42,682 nucleotides of DNA from Pseudomonadota bacterium (GCA_021782435.1 JAJXVA010000002.1:1-42682); one strand, 5' to 3'. Positions 31,129-40,342 are shown, counted from the stretch's first letter. Notes: a model not told the origin generated them from the sequence alone. Numbers and translations: made by a program.

Positions 31129-31644
31129 ATGGTCACGACACTGCACGACCTGCCGATGCTGACGCACGGCGTGTTCTGGGTCACCGTTGCGTTTTTTCTG
31201 TTCGTGGCGCTGTTCGGCGGGCGGTTGTGGAAGGTCGTGACGAACCTGCTGGATGGGCGGATTGCGGCGATTCGTGCCCAGTTGGATGAGGCGGCGCAGT
31301 TGCGGGCCGAGGCAGAGGCGATGCTGGCTGATGCGACGGCACGCCAGCAGGCGGCGGTGGCGGCGGCGGCGGAGCTGCTGAGCCGTGCCCATGCCGAGGC
31401 GGCGCGGCTGGCGACGCAGATGGCGGCGGAGGCGGAGGCGGCGGCGCAGCGGCGCGAGCGCATGGCACTGGACCGGATTGCCGCGGCGGAACAGGCGGTG
31501 GTGACCGAGTTGCGCCACACCGCGATCACGCTGGCCGGGGAGAGCGTGGCCCGGGTGCTGGCCAGGACCGTGACCGAGGATGTGGATGCCGGGCTTATAG
31601 AGCGTGGCATAGACCAGGCCGGCAGCGCGCTGCGCGCCGCCTGA
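31129..31644 (+). CDS. atpF: F0F1 ATP synthase subunit b
   Basis: 171 aa; FWVTVAFFLFVALFGGRLWKVVTNLLDGRIAAIRAQLDEAAQLRAEAEAMLADA. Confidence 0.92.
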   Translation: MVTTLHDLPMLTHGVFWVTVAFFLFVALFGGRLWKVVTNLLDGRIAAIRAQLDEAAQLRAEAEAMLADATARQQAAVAAAAELLSRAHAEAARLATQMAAEAEAAAQRRERMALDRIAAAEQAVVTELRHTAITLAGESVARVLARTVTEDVDAGLIERGIDQAGSALRAA

Positions 31645-31744
31645 GGACGGAACACCGCGACCGCTCTGAGCGGAACGTCGCGCGGAACCACTGGGTGCCC
31701 CGTTAGCGTTCCCCGTACTCTGTCAGTCGTGCTTTGGATCTGAT

Positions 31745-32305
31745 CTGGGTTTCCCTGGCGAGCCCATCAACACCGGTTTGATCCCGCCCGCCTGGTCTTC
31801 GTCGATGAGACATGGGTCACGCCAACATGATCCGCACGCGCGGCTGGAGCCCAAGCCGCGCGCCGCGGATGGCCATGGTGCCGTGTGGACACGGGAAGAT
31901 GCTGACCTTCCTGGCCGGGCTGCGGCGCGACCGCATCGTGGCACCCTGCGTCATCGACGGGCCGATCAATGGGATGTCGTTCACCGCCTGGGTCGGCCAG
32001 TTCCGCGTCCCGACCCGCAGCCCAGAGATATCGTCATCGCCGACGATCTCGGCAGCCATAAAGGCACGCCGGCACGCCATGCGATCCGCAGCGTCGGTGC
32101 AAAGCTGTTCTTCCTCCCCGCCTGCAGCCCCGACCTGAACCCGATTGAGATGGTGTTTGCCAAGCTGAAGACGCTGCGCCGCAAAGCCGACGAGGGATCA
32201 AGCGAGGCCACATGGCGAAGGATTGGCGACTGGTTCTCCGCGTTCATCGCAGACGAATGCACCGCATACTTTCGCCTTGCCCGATACGCTTCAGTTCAGA
32301 CCTGA
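31745..32305 (+). pseudogene. IS630-family transposase remnant, frameshifted
   Basis: Pieces in three frames: LVFVDETWV (31792, frame 1); HANMIRTRGWSP...MLTFLAGLRRDRIVAPCVIDGPINGMSFTAWVGQF (frame of 31812); DIVIADDLGSHKGTPARHAIRSVGAKLFFLPACSPDLNPIEMVFAKLKTLRRKA (frame of 31778). The DDE catalytic regions are recognisable; the N-terminal part is missing. Confidence 0.88.
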
Positions 32306-32397
32306 CAGACTCTGGTCGGACGCCAATTTGATGATTGTCTGGTCGTTGTGTTTGCGCGGGTGCTTACCCCAGGTGTTCTCGACCTTGCCGCTGGTGG

Positions 32398-32580
32398 CTA
32401 ATTCCACGCATATGTCCTTGACGTTGGTCTCGCGCAGCATGACGGATGCCCCTCGACGCCGCGGAATCGCTCGGAAAACCGCTCTGCGTAGCAGAAGTCG
32501 CAGCCTGCCGTGATCTTGGAGCAGCCCGTAACCGGGTTCCAGGTCGAGTCCGTCCATTCGATTTGCGTCGAGTCGGCCAT
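32398..32580 (-). pseudogene. N-terminal remnant of a DUF5131 (phage Gp37/Gp68-like) protein
   Basis: [46 protein letters not shown] matches the family N-terminus, then shifts into unrelated sequence and stops. Confidence 0.75.
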
Positions 32581-32763
32581 GACGCACCTTAGAACAAGAG
32601 AGGAACTTTACCACGAAAAAAATATCCGGTGGCCCGTTCTATGGCTGAAGATTCCGCGATGACGTCTGGCGATGGCGGATGACCATGAATCTGCCGGTAT
32701 TCCCCACCATCGGCACCTGCCGGACCGGCATGTCGATTGATTTCCATAGATAGAGTTTTTTTG

Positions 32764-32787
32764 GTTCTTTTTGTTCACAAAAAGAAC
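32764..32787. repeat. 24-bp palindrome, dispersed repeat copy C
   Basis: GTTCTTTTTGTTCACAAAAAGAAC; differs from copy A only at the centre. Confidence 0.88.
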
Positions 32788-32835
32788 GCGCTTTGCCTGG
32801 TTTTTCTGGGGTGACGTGTGGCGGGTGTGGCCCCT

Positions 32836-32872
32836 GGATTGCTGCGGCGCCTAAGGGCGCCTCGCAATGACG
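32836..32872. repeat. REP-like palindromic element
   Basis: ggattgctgcggcgcctaagggcgcctcgcaatgacg: ATTGC...GGCGCC-taag-GGCGCC...GCAAT, resembling the 'GGATTGC...GCAATGACG' intergenic palindromes common in alphaproteobacteria. Confidence 0.75.
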
Positions 32873-32908
32873 GGGTGGTTCTGGGGGGTGTGAAAGCGGA
32901 TAGGTGAC

Positions 32909-32931
32909 GTTTTTTTGTTCACAAAAAGAAC
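32909..32931. repeat. palindrome, dispersed repeat copy D
   Basis: GTTTTTTTGTTCACAAAAAGAAC. Confidence 0.8.
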
Positions 32932-32943
32932 GTGGTTGATGGG

Positions 32944-34380
32944 CTATTTTTTGGGGTTTGTGGGTTGGGTGGGGAATAGGGGGGAGGCGAGGCGCTGGTT
33001 GATGTCGAGTTCGAGCCGGTGGTGCAGGGGCGGGAAGGCGCGGCTGCGGCAGTCGAGCCAATCACACAGGCGGCAGCCGGGGCCGACGCGGGTGGTGGCG
33101 TGGTCGAGATTGAGGGCGTCGGCGTAGACGATATCGGCGGCGTGGTCGATTTCGCAGCCGAGTGTGATGGTGTGTCGGGGTGGCGGTTCGCCCCAGCCTG
33201 TGGTGGGGCCGAGAAGGGTGCGGGCGAAGCACAGGAAGCGGGCGCCGCCGGGCAGAATGGCGATTTGCGGGGTGATTTGATCGGCGCTGGCAAAGGCGGT
33301 GTTGGCAACCCAGAGCGGGCAGGAGGCGCTGCGCTGGCTGAAGGGAAAGCCGGCATTGGCGAAGATTTTGGTCATGTTGCCGGCGGCATCGGTGCGCACG
33401 AAAAAGAACGGAATGCCGCGATTGCCAGGGGCTTGCAGGCTGGAGAGGCGGTGGGCGGCCTGTTCGAAGCTGACCGAGAAGCGGGCGGCGAGGATGTCGA
33501 CATCGTGGCGGAGGGCGCGTGCCTCGGCCAGAAAGGGATCGTAGGGCATGAGCAGGGCGGCGGCGGCGTAATTGACGAGGCCGAGGCGGATCAGGCCGGC
33601 GGCTTCGGGGGTGGTGGGGTCGATTTCGGCGATCAGGGCCTCGAGCACATCGCGGGCGCGGAGCAGCATGAGTTGCACGGCGAGCTGGAAATAGCGGCTT
33701 TCACGCTTGAGCAGGTCGGACAGGGTGAGGATCCGGGAGGTCGGGTCGTAGTGACGGAAAACGCCTTCGAGCGGGAGGACGCGGACGAGGGTGCCGTGAT
33801 CGGCGCGCAGGGTTTCGACCATGGCCTCGGGCATGTCGGCGGGGGGGATGGTGACGCCGCGGCCGAGATGCTGGCGGACGGTTTCGGCCGCCTGTTCGAG
33901 GCTGGGGTAGTGGTTGCTGTGGTCGCGGAAGGTGGCGCGGGCCTCCTCCCAGGGGAGGCGGATCTGGCGGCCTGACGGCAGGCGCATGCCGGAGGCCTCG
34001 TCGCGCGCGGCGACCAGGGCGCGGGAGAGGGCGAGAATGGCGCGCGTCGCGTCATGATGTTCGGCGATGGCGGTAAGACCGGCATCCGAGACCTGGCCGG
34101 TGCCGAGTTCGGGGTCGGTCAGGGCTTCCCGCAGAGCGAGGATGGCGTTGGCATCGTCCTCGCCGGCGAGATCGTCGATGCCGACATCGAACAGGCGGCT
34201 GAGTTTGATCAGCAGCGAGGCGGTGACGGGGCGGCCGTCGTGCTCGATGAGGTTGAGGTAGGAGGGGGAGATGCCGAGCCTGGCCGCGAGCACGGACTGG
34301 GTGAGGCCGCGTTCGGTGCGCAGGCGACGGATGGAGCGGCCGAGGAAGGCGCGTGCCATGGGGGATTTCACACCTTTCAC
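32944..34380 (-). CDS. XRE-family regulator of short-chain fatty acid / glyoxylate metabolism (RamB/ScfR-like, IrrE/ImmA-like domain)
   Basis: [58 protein letters not shown]-terminal [17 protein letters not shown]; divergent from aceA. Confidence 0.9.
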   Translation of the reverse strand: MKGVKSPMARAFLGRSIRRLRTERGLTQSVLAARLGISPSYLNLIEHDGRPVTASLLIKLSRLFDVGIDDLAGEDDANAILALREALTDPELGTGQVSDAGLTAIAEHHDATRAILALSRALVAARDEASGMRLPSGRQIRLPWEEARATFRDHSNHYPSLEQAAETVRQHLGRGVTIPPADMPEAMVETLRADHGTLVRVLPLEGVFRHYDPTSRILTLSDLLKRESRYFQLAVQLMLLRARDVLEALIAEIDPTTPEAAGLIRLGLVNYAAAALLMPYDPFLAEARALRHDVDILAARFSVSFEQAAHRLSSLQAPGNRGIPFFFVRTDAAGNMTKIFANAGFPFSQRSASCPLWVANTAFASADQITPQIAILPGGARFLCFARTLLGPTTGWGEPPPRHTITLGCEIDHAADIVYADALNLDHATTRVGPGCRLCDWLDCRSRAFPPLHHRLELDINQRLASPLFPTQPTNPKK

Positions 34381-34508
34381 ACAAAACGGCGCGGGCTCTG
34401 CAAAGGGTTCACATCATTCCGGTGTGCAATGCAACATGCGGCGCGCGCCGAGCCCGGAAACTGGCTAGATGCGATACTGGCCGCTCAGGCCTCGTGCAGG
34501 AGGTTGCA

Positions 34509-35771
34509 TTGCATATCGAATCCGATCCGAACCGCTTTCAGGGCATTCGCCGCGATTATACGCCGGCCGATGTGGAAAGGCTTTCCGGCAGTTTCCGGGT
34601 GCGGCACACGCTGGCCGAGATGGGGGCGAAGCGGCTGTGGCATTTGCTGAACACCGAACCCTACATCAACACGCTGGGGGCGCTGACCGGCAACCAGGCG
34701 ATGCAGCAGGTGAAAGCCGGGCTGAAGGCGATATACCTTTCGGGCTGGCAGGTGGCGGCGGATGCGAATTTGGCCGGGGATATGTACCCCGACCAATCGC
34801 TTTATCCGGCGAATTCGGTGCCGATGGTGGTGCGGCGGATCAACAACGCGCTGCGGCGCTGCGACCAGATTGCCCGAATGGAGGGCAAGGGCGACGACTC
34901 GTATTGGATGGCGCCGATCATTGCCGACGCGGAAGCGGGGTTTGGCGGGGCGCTGAACGCGTTCGAGTTGATGCGCGCGATGATCGAGGCGGGTGCCGCG
35001 GGCGTGCATTTCGAGGATCAGCTGGCGAGCGAGAAGAAATGCGGGCATCTGGGCGGTAAAGTGCTGGTGCCGATCAGCCAGCATATCCGCACCCTGAACG
35101 CGGCGCGGCTGGCCGCGGACATCGAGGGCGTGCCGACGGTGCTGTTGTGCCGCACCGATGCGGAGAGCGCGCAGTTGCTGACCAGCGACATAGACGAGCG
35201 CGACCGGCCGTTCCTGAGCGGTGAACGCACGCCGGAAGGGTTTTTTCGGATCAAGCCCGGTGTGGGCAAGGAATACTGCATCGCGCGCGGCCTGGCCTAT
35301 GCGCCCTATGCGGATTTGCTGTGGTGGGAGACGTCGGACCCCAATCTCGAGGATGCGGAGAGATTCGCGACCGCCATCCACAAGCAGTTTCCGGGAAAAT
35401 TGCTGGCCTATAATTGCTCGCCCAGCTTCAATTGGAAACAGAAGCTGAGCGAGGCCAGGATTGCTGAATTCCAGCGCGCGATCGGGGCGATGGGCTACAA
35501 GTATCAGTTCGTGACGTTGGCTGGGTTCCACGCGCTGAATTTGTCGATGTTCAAGCTGGCGGCCGATTATCGCGACCGCGGCATGGCCGCCTATTCCGAA
35601 TTGCAGCAGGCGGAATTTGCCGCCGAGAGTGAGGGCTATACCGCGACCCGCCACCAGCGCGAGGTGGGCACGGGCTGGTTCGACGCGGTGGCGACCGCGT
35701 GCGGGGGCGGGCAATCGAGCACGACGGCGCTGGCGCACAGCACCGAGGCGGCGCAGTTCAGCCACGGCTGA
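34509..35771 (+). CDS. aceA: isocitrate lyase
   Basis: [57 protein letters not shown]...[13 protein letters not shown]. Start inferred as TTG 34509 behind AGGAGG (34498-34503). Confidence 0.96.
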   Translation: MHIESDPNRFQGIRRDYTPADVERLSGSFRVRHTLAEMGAKRLWHLLNTEPYINTLGALTGNQAMQQVKAGLKAIYLSGWQVAADANLAGDMYPDQSLYPANSVPMVVRRINNALRRCDQIARMEGKGDDSYWMAPIIADAEAGFGGALNAFELMRAMIEAGAAGVHFEDQLASEKKCGHLGGKVLVPISQHIRTLNAARLAADIEGVPTVLLCRTDAESAQLLTSDIDERDRPFLSGERTPEGFFRIKPGVGKEYCIARGLAYAPYADLLWWETSDPNLEDAERFATAIHKQFPGKLLAYNCSPSFNWKQKLSEARIAEFQRAIGAMGYKYQFVTLAGFHALNLSMFKLAADYRDRGMAAYSELQQAEFAAESEGYTATRHQREVGTGWFDAVATACGGGQSSTTALAHSTEAAQFSHG

Positions 35772-35910
35772 TATCCCGGGGCAGGCTCGGCCAGGCCGCC
35801 GGCGCGACGCCGGCGGCCGCAAACGCCCGCAAGCCAGAGTTTTTTGCGCGACTTTTCCACCGAAACGCCGCATCCTTGGTCGCTCGTGCCCTGCCCGAGG
35901 CGGGCCGGGC

Positions 35911-35924
35911 TTGCGTTGGATCAA
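35911..35924. promoter_or_regulatory. degenerate FNR-type box upstream of CBS-BON gene
   Basis: TTGCG-TTGG-ATCAA: 8 of 10 consensus positions, 56 nt before the ATG at 35981. Confidence 0.4.
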
Positions 35925-35980
35925 GGCGCGCCCGCGACAGGGCTGCGAGTTTCGGGCGAGATACCGAGGGAGGGGGAACG

Positions 35981-36694
35981 ATGCGTGCCGCCGATGTGAT
36001 GACCCGGGCCGTGATGACCGCGACGCCGACCATGACGCTGATGGATGCGGTGCGGACGATGCTCGATTACCGGGTGAGCGGATTGCCGGTGGTGAACGAG
36101 GCGGGCGACCTGGTGGGGATGCTGACCGAGGGCGATTTGCTGCACCGGGCCGAGGCGGGGACCGAGAGCCGGCATACCTCGCGCTTCGCCGCGTTTTTAC
36201 TGGGGCCGGGAAAGACTGCCGCCGATTATGTGCATGCGCATAGCCGTGTGGTGGGCGATTTGATGACGCATAAAGTGTTCAGTGCCGGGCCCGAGGACGG
36301 GTTGGACCGGGTGGTGGGCATCATGGAGGCGCACAAGGTGCGGCGGGTGCCGATTGTGGAGCGGCACAAATTGGTCGGCATCGTCAGCCGGTCGGATCTG
36401 CTGCGGGTGGTGATGCGCCGCCTGGCGGAGGAAGCGGTGACGCCGGCCCCGGGCGATGACAAGGCGATTGCCGACCAGGTGCGGGCGGAAATCAAACACG
36501 GAAACTGGCTGGCGGCGGACAATATCAGCATCGTCGTGCATGACGGCAAAGTGACGCTGGACGGCACGATTTTCGATGACCGGATGCGGGCCGCGTTGCG
36601 GGTGGCGGCGCAGAACACGCCGGGTGTGCGTGAGGTCGAGGACAAGCTGGTGACGCTGGATTCGATGACGGCGCTCTATTACCCGGTACCGTGA
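35981..36694 (+). CDS. CBS-pair domain protein with C-terminal BON domain
   Basis: MRAADVMTRAVMTATPTMTLMDAVRTMLDYRVSGLPVVNEAGDLVGMLTEGDLL...VPIVERHKLVGIVSRSDLLR; BON-like VRAEIKHGNWLAADNISIVVHDGKVTLDGTIFDDRMRAALRVAAQNTPGVREVEDKL. Confidence 0.93.
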   Translation: MRAADVMTRAVMTATPTMTLMDAVRTMLDYRVSGLPVVNEAGDLVGMLTEGDLLHRAEAGTESRHTSRFAAFLLGPGKTAADYVHAHSRVVGDLMTHKVFSAGPEDGLDRVVGIMEAHKVRRVPIVERHKLVGIVSRSDLLRVVMRRLAEEAVTPAPGDDKAIADQVRAEIKHGNWLAADNISIVVHDGKVTLDGTIFDDRMRAALRVAAQNTPGVREVEDKLVTLDSMTALYYPVP

Positions 36695-36831
36695 GACGCC
36701 AACGGCGCCGCCTCGCGGTGCCGGGCACTGGGGAAGGCGCGGGCTGGGGCGCTGGTTTTCAAGCGAGATGCGCCAGAACTGGCGCGTGGCGCGTGGGGAT
36801 TTTCAAAAAACCATGACGCCGCGTGGAGAGA

Positions 36832-37587
36832 CTATGCGCCGGTAAGATTGCCGGCGGCGAGATTTTCGAGCCATGCGCGGTTGGTGAGGCGGATGCGGTC
36901 GGTGGCGATGCGGGTGATCTGGCCATCGGCGTGGAAGCGGGAGAGGACGCGGCTGACGGTTTCGATGGTGAGGCCGAGATAATCCGCGATCTCGCCGCGG
37001 GTCATGGGCAGGCGGAGTTCGGTTTGCGGGTGGCCGCAGGGATGGGCGGCGTCGGCGCGGCTGAGCAGAAAACTGGCGACGCGCTCGCGCGCGGTTTTGC
37101 GGCCGAGCAGCAGCATCTGCTCCTGGGCGGTGGCGAGTTCGTTGCAGGCGGTTTGCAGCAGCCGGGTTTCGAGTGCCGGGAAATCATGCATGAGGGCGCG
37201 CAGCCTGGGGCGGGAAAATCGGCAGAGGCGGACGGGCTCGATCGTTTCGGCGGAAAACGCATAGGTATCGGCGACGGCGAGGCCGAGGAAATGGCCGGGG
37301 CCGGCGAAGCCGGTGATCTGCTGGCGACCGTCGGGCAGCAGCTTGAACAGCTTCACGGTGCCGGCGGTGATGTTGAAGAAATCACTCGCGGCCTCTCCCT
37401 CCTCGATGAAGACACGGGATTTTTCGAGGGTGCGATGGACGGCGATGGCCGAGAGTTGCGCGAGATCCCGATCCTCGATCGCGCTGCAGACGCTGATGGT
37501 GCGCGCGCCGCAATCGTCGCAGGCGGAATGCGTGTGGTCCTCCGTGAGGACGACGGGCCGCACTTGGGCGAAGTTCATGAAGGTCAC
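36832..37587 (-). CDS. fnr: Crp/Fnr family regulator, FNR-type with N-terminal cysteine motif
   Basis: CDDCGARTISVC (C-x2-C-x7-C) plus an internal Cys (PVRLCRFSR); C-terminal HTH LPMTRGEIADYLGLTIETVSRVLSRFHADGQI. Confidence 0.9.
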   Translation of the reverse strand: MTFMNFAQVRPVVLTEDHTHSACDDCGARTISVCSAIEDRDLAQLSAIAVHRTLEKSRVFIEEGEAASDFFNITAGTVKLFKLLPDGRQQITGFAGPGHFLGLAVADTYAFSAETIEPVRLCRFSRPRLRALMHDFPALETRLLQTACNELATAQEQMLLLGRKTARERVASFLLSRADAAHPCGHPQTELRLPMTRGEIADYLGLTIETVSRVLSRFHADGQITRIATDRIRLTNRAWLENLAAGNLTGA

Positions 37588-37667
37588 TCCTGCCAGCAGA
37601 TGACCGGGGCGGAGCCTAGGCGATCCGGCGGGGAAAAGCGAGTTTTCCCGCGCGGGTATGGGCTGGG

Positions 37668-37681
37668 TTGATCGGTATCAA
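37668..37681. promoter_or_regulatory. perfect FNR/FixK anaerobox
   Basis: TTGATCGGTATCAA matches TTGAT-N4-ATCAA exactly, in the intergenic region between the divergent fnr-like gene and the 37733 ORF. Confidence 0.85.
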
Positions 37682-37732
37682 TGCCTGACTTGCGCGTACC
37701 GTGCGCCATGAGCCCGAGGCAGCGAGGTGCGC

Positions 37733-38290
37733 ATGATACCGGTGACGGTTGAGCCTTTGTCGAAGGCGACCCTGCGCACGGTGTTTCCGCTGATGCGGGC
37801 CGCGATGCCGGAACTGGTGCTGGCGCAGTGGCTGCGCTTTGCGCGGCGGGTTCTACGACCCGGCCACAAGCCGATCAGCGGGGTGCTGGTGGCACGGCGC
37901 GCGGGGAGCGCTTTCCCGTGTGGCAGCGTGTATTACCGGCAGGACCGGACGCTGGCGGATACGCCGGTGCTGACGGCGGAGCATTTCATTGCGCCGAGCC
38001 TGGTGGGCGAGACCGAGGTGCTGGCCGCCCTGCTGGCGGCGCTCGAGGTGAAGGCGGCGGAGACGGGGTGCACGATGGTGCGCAGCGTGGTGGCGGGGCA
38101 CGCGGCGGAGTTGGGCTTGTTCCAGCTGGCGGGGCACGGGGTGGATGGGGTGGTGCTGGAGAAACCGGTGGCCATGGCCAGCGTGCCAACGCTCAGGCCA
38201 GGAACATGCCCAGAGCGACCAAACCCATCACCGCGGTCGCGAGCCAGCCGAGGAAGCGCAGCGGGCCGCGGACGACGAACGGACCCATGA
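37733..38290 (+). CDS. hypothetical protein, possibly GNAT-like
   Basis: MIPVTVEPLSKATLRTVFPLMRAAMPELVLAQWLRFARRVLRPGHKPISGVLVARR...VRSVVAGHAAELGLFQLAGHGVDGVVLEKPV. Alternative GTG start at 37727. Confidence 0.65.
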   Translation: MIPVTVEPLSKATLRTVFPLMRAAMPELVLAQWLRFARRVLRPGHKPISGVLVARRAGSAFPCGSVYYRQDRTLADTPVLTAEHFIAPSLVGETEVLAALLAALEVKAAETGCTMVRSVVAGHAAELGLFQLAGHGVDGVVLEKPVAMASVPTLRPGTCPERPNPSPRSRASRGSAAGRGRRTDP

Positions 38291-39497
38291 TATCGGCGCG
38301 GGCGACGATGCGCATCATGATGGCCATGAGCGGCACGGCGACGACCCCGTTGATGACGGCGCTGAACACGAGGGCGCGGATGGGGTTGATGGGCGTGAAA
38401 TTGATGAGCATGCCGATCAGGGTCGCCATGGTGATGGTGGCATAGAAGGCCTGGGCTTCCTTGGGCCGGCGGCCGAGCCCGGCGGGCCACTGGCGCGCCT
38501 CGCCGATGGCATAGGCGGCGGAGCCGGCCAGGACCGGCACCGCGAGCAGACCGGTGCCGACGATGCCGAGGGTGAAGAGGGTGGCGGCGAAATGACCGGC
38601 GAGGGGACGCAGCGCCCGTGCCGCCTGGGCCGAGGTCTGGATATCGGTGATGCCGTGCGCGCCGAGGGTTGCCGCGGTAGTGAGCATGATGGCGAGCGAG
38701 ACGATGTTGGAAAACGCCATGCCGACGAGGGTGTCGAGCTCGATCCGGCGCAGCGCGGCCGGGGCCTGGCTTGGCGCGTCGATGAGTTCGATGCGCCGGG
38801 CATGGGCGTGGATGTCCTCGACTTCCTCGGCGGCCTGCCAGAAGAAACAATAGGGGCTGATGGTGGTGCCGAAGATGGCGACCATCATTTCCATGCCCTG
38901 GCGTGACCAGCCGGAGCCGGGCCAGACCATGTGCCACAGCGCCGTTGGCCAATCGACCCGGACCACGGCCGCGGAAATGACATAGGCGAACAGGGCGAGC
39001 GTGAGCCATTTCAGCACCGCGATATAGCGGGTGTATTGCAGGAATAATTGCATGCTGATGCAGAAACTCGCGAAGATCAGCACCCAGATCGGGCGCGGGC
39101 CGGGCAGCAGCAGCGCGGTGGCATCGGCCATGGCGCCGATATCGGCCCCGAGATTGATGGTGTTGGCGAAGACCAGCAGGAGCACGACCGAGGACAGCAG
39201 CCAGCGCGGATAGTGCTGACGCAGCACGCCGGCGATGCCATGGCCGGTGACGCGGCCGATTTCGGCACTGACCATCTGGATGGCGACCATGAGCGGGTAG
39301 CAGACGAACATGGTCCAACCGACGGCGTAGCCGAATTGCGCGCCGGCTTGGGAATAGGTGGCGATGCCGCTGGGGTCGTCGTCGGAGGCGCCGGTGACGA
39401 GGCCGGGACCGAGCAGGCGGAGCAGCCGTGGCCGTGAGGACGGGACGACCGGAGAGGGGTTTTCCTCGTCGTCGTCGTCGAGCGGCGCGGGCTGCAT
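38193..39497 (-). CDS. Nramp-related divalent metal transporter-like membrane protein
   Basis: LLRLLGPGLVTGASDDDPSGIATYSQAGAQFGYAVGWTMFVCYPLMVAIQMVSAEIGRVTGHGIAGVLRQHYPRW...IFGTTISPYCFFWQAAEEVED. Confidence 0.9.
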   Translation of the reverse strand: MQPAPLDDDDEENPSPVVPSSRPRLLRLLGPGLVTGASDDDPSGIATYSQAGAQFGYAVGWTMFVCYPLMVAIQMVSAEIGRVTGHGIAGVLRQHYPRWLLSSVVLLLVFANTINLGADIGAMADATALLLPGPRPIWVLIFASFCISMQLFLQYTRYIAVLKWLTLALFAYVISAAVVRVDWPTALWHMVWPGSGWSRQGMEMMVAIFGTTISPYCFFWQAAEEVEDIHAHARRIELIDAPSQAPAALRRIELDTLVGMAFSNIVSLAIMLTTAATLGAHGITDIQTSAQAARALRPLAGHFAATLFTLGIVGTGLLAVPVLAGSAAYAIGEARQWPAGLGRRPKEAQAFYATITMATLIGMLINFTPINPIRALVFSAVINGVVAVPLMAIMMRIVARADIMGPFVVRGPLRFLGWLATAVMGLVALGMFLA

Positions 39498-39544
39498 GCA
39501 CCGAGCCTAGGGGGAAAGCCAGGGCAAGGAAAGATTATGCCCGC

Positions 39545-40342
39545 TCAGGTACGCGCGGATGCGGTGATCGTGAGCGGCTGGTCGGGAAAGCAGAGTTCGT
39601 GGCGGGCGCGCCAGACGGGGCGGACGTAGTTGACGATGAGGGTGCGGCGGATGCCGTGGATGGGACGGCGGGCGAAGCCGTGCCAGGTGTCGGGGGCGGG
39701 CGCGAATACCAGCGCGCTGTTGGGCCGGGCCTGGATACGGGTGGCGAGCCGGCCATCGGGATACAGGATATCGGTGCCCCAGGCCTCGGCCCCGGGTTGA
39801 TCGGAGAGGGACAGGACAAGGGTGAACAGCTTGTCGCCGATATCGGTGTGGGGTTCGAGCCAGAACCCCTCGGTATCGAGGCAATATTCGATGCGCAGGA
39901 AGGACCCCGAAAGCGTCGCGCCGCTGAGCGCGGCCAGGGCGGCGCCGATTTCGGGGTTCTGGAACATGGCGGCCAGGCACGCCCAGGCGCGGTGGCTGGC
40001 CTGGGCCTCGGGATTGCCGAAAATGCGGCTGGCGTTGGCGCCGGCGCGGGTGCCGCTGCCATCGGGCGGGGAGGGGGCATAGGCGAGGGCGCGCAGATCG
40101 GCGGCGAGGCGCGCGGGCAGCACGTTCTGGAGCACGGCGTGGCGATAGGGCACGAGGCCACACGCGGCGTGTTGGATGGCGTCGCGCAGGTGCGCGGTAT
40201 TGGCGTCGCGCAGGTGCGCGGTATCGGCGTCGCGCAGGTGCGCGGTATCGGCGTCGCGCAGGTGCGCGGTATCGGCGGCGCGTATCGGCGCGGGACCGGC
40301 TTCGGGGGCGGTGGTTGGACGGGCCAGGGGATGGGCGGTCAT
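39545..40342 (-). CDS. 2OG-Fe(II) oxygenase-like protein
   Basis: EPHTDIGDKLFTLVLSLSD...ALVFAPAPDTWHGFARRPIHGIRRTLIVNYV (HxD...H facial triad layout). Start placed at MTAHPLARP (40342). Confidence 0.85.
   Translation of the reverse strand: MTAHPLARPTTAPEAGPAPIRAADTAHLRDADTAHLRDADTAHLRDANTAHLRDAIQHAACGLVPYRHAVLQNVLPARLAADLRALAYAPSPPDGSGTRAGANASRIFGNPEAQASHRAWACLAAMFQNPEIGAALAALSGATLSGSFLRIEYCLDTEGFWLEPHTDIGDKLFTLVLSLSDQPGAEAWGTDILYPDGRLATRIQARPNSALVFAPAPDTWHGFARRPIHGIRRTLIVNYVRPVWRARHELCFPDQPLTITASART
40179..40274. repeat. 24-bp tandem repeat x4 inside the 2OG-Fe(II) oxygenase CDS
   Basis: gcgtcgcgcaggtgcgcggtat[tc]g repeated four times with one base difference; encodes DTAHLRDA units. Confidence 0.95.
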
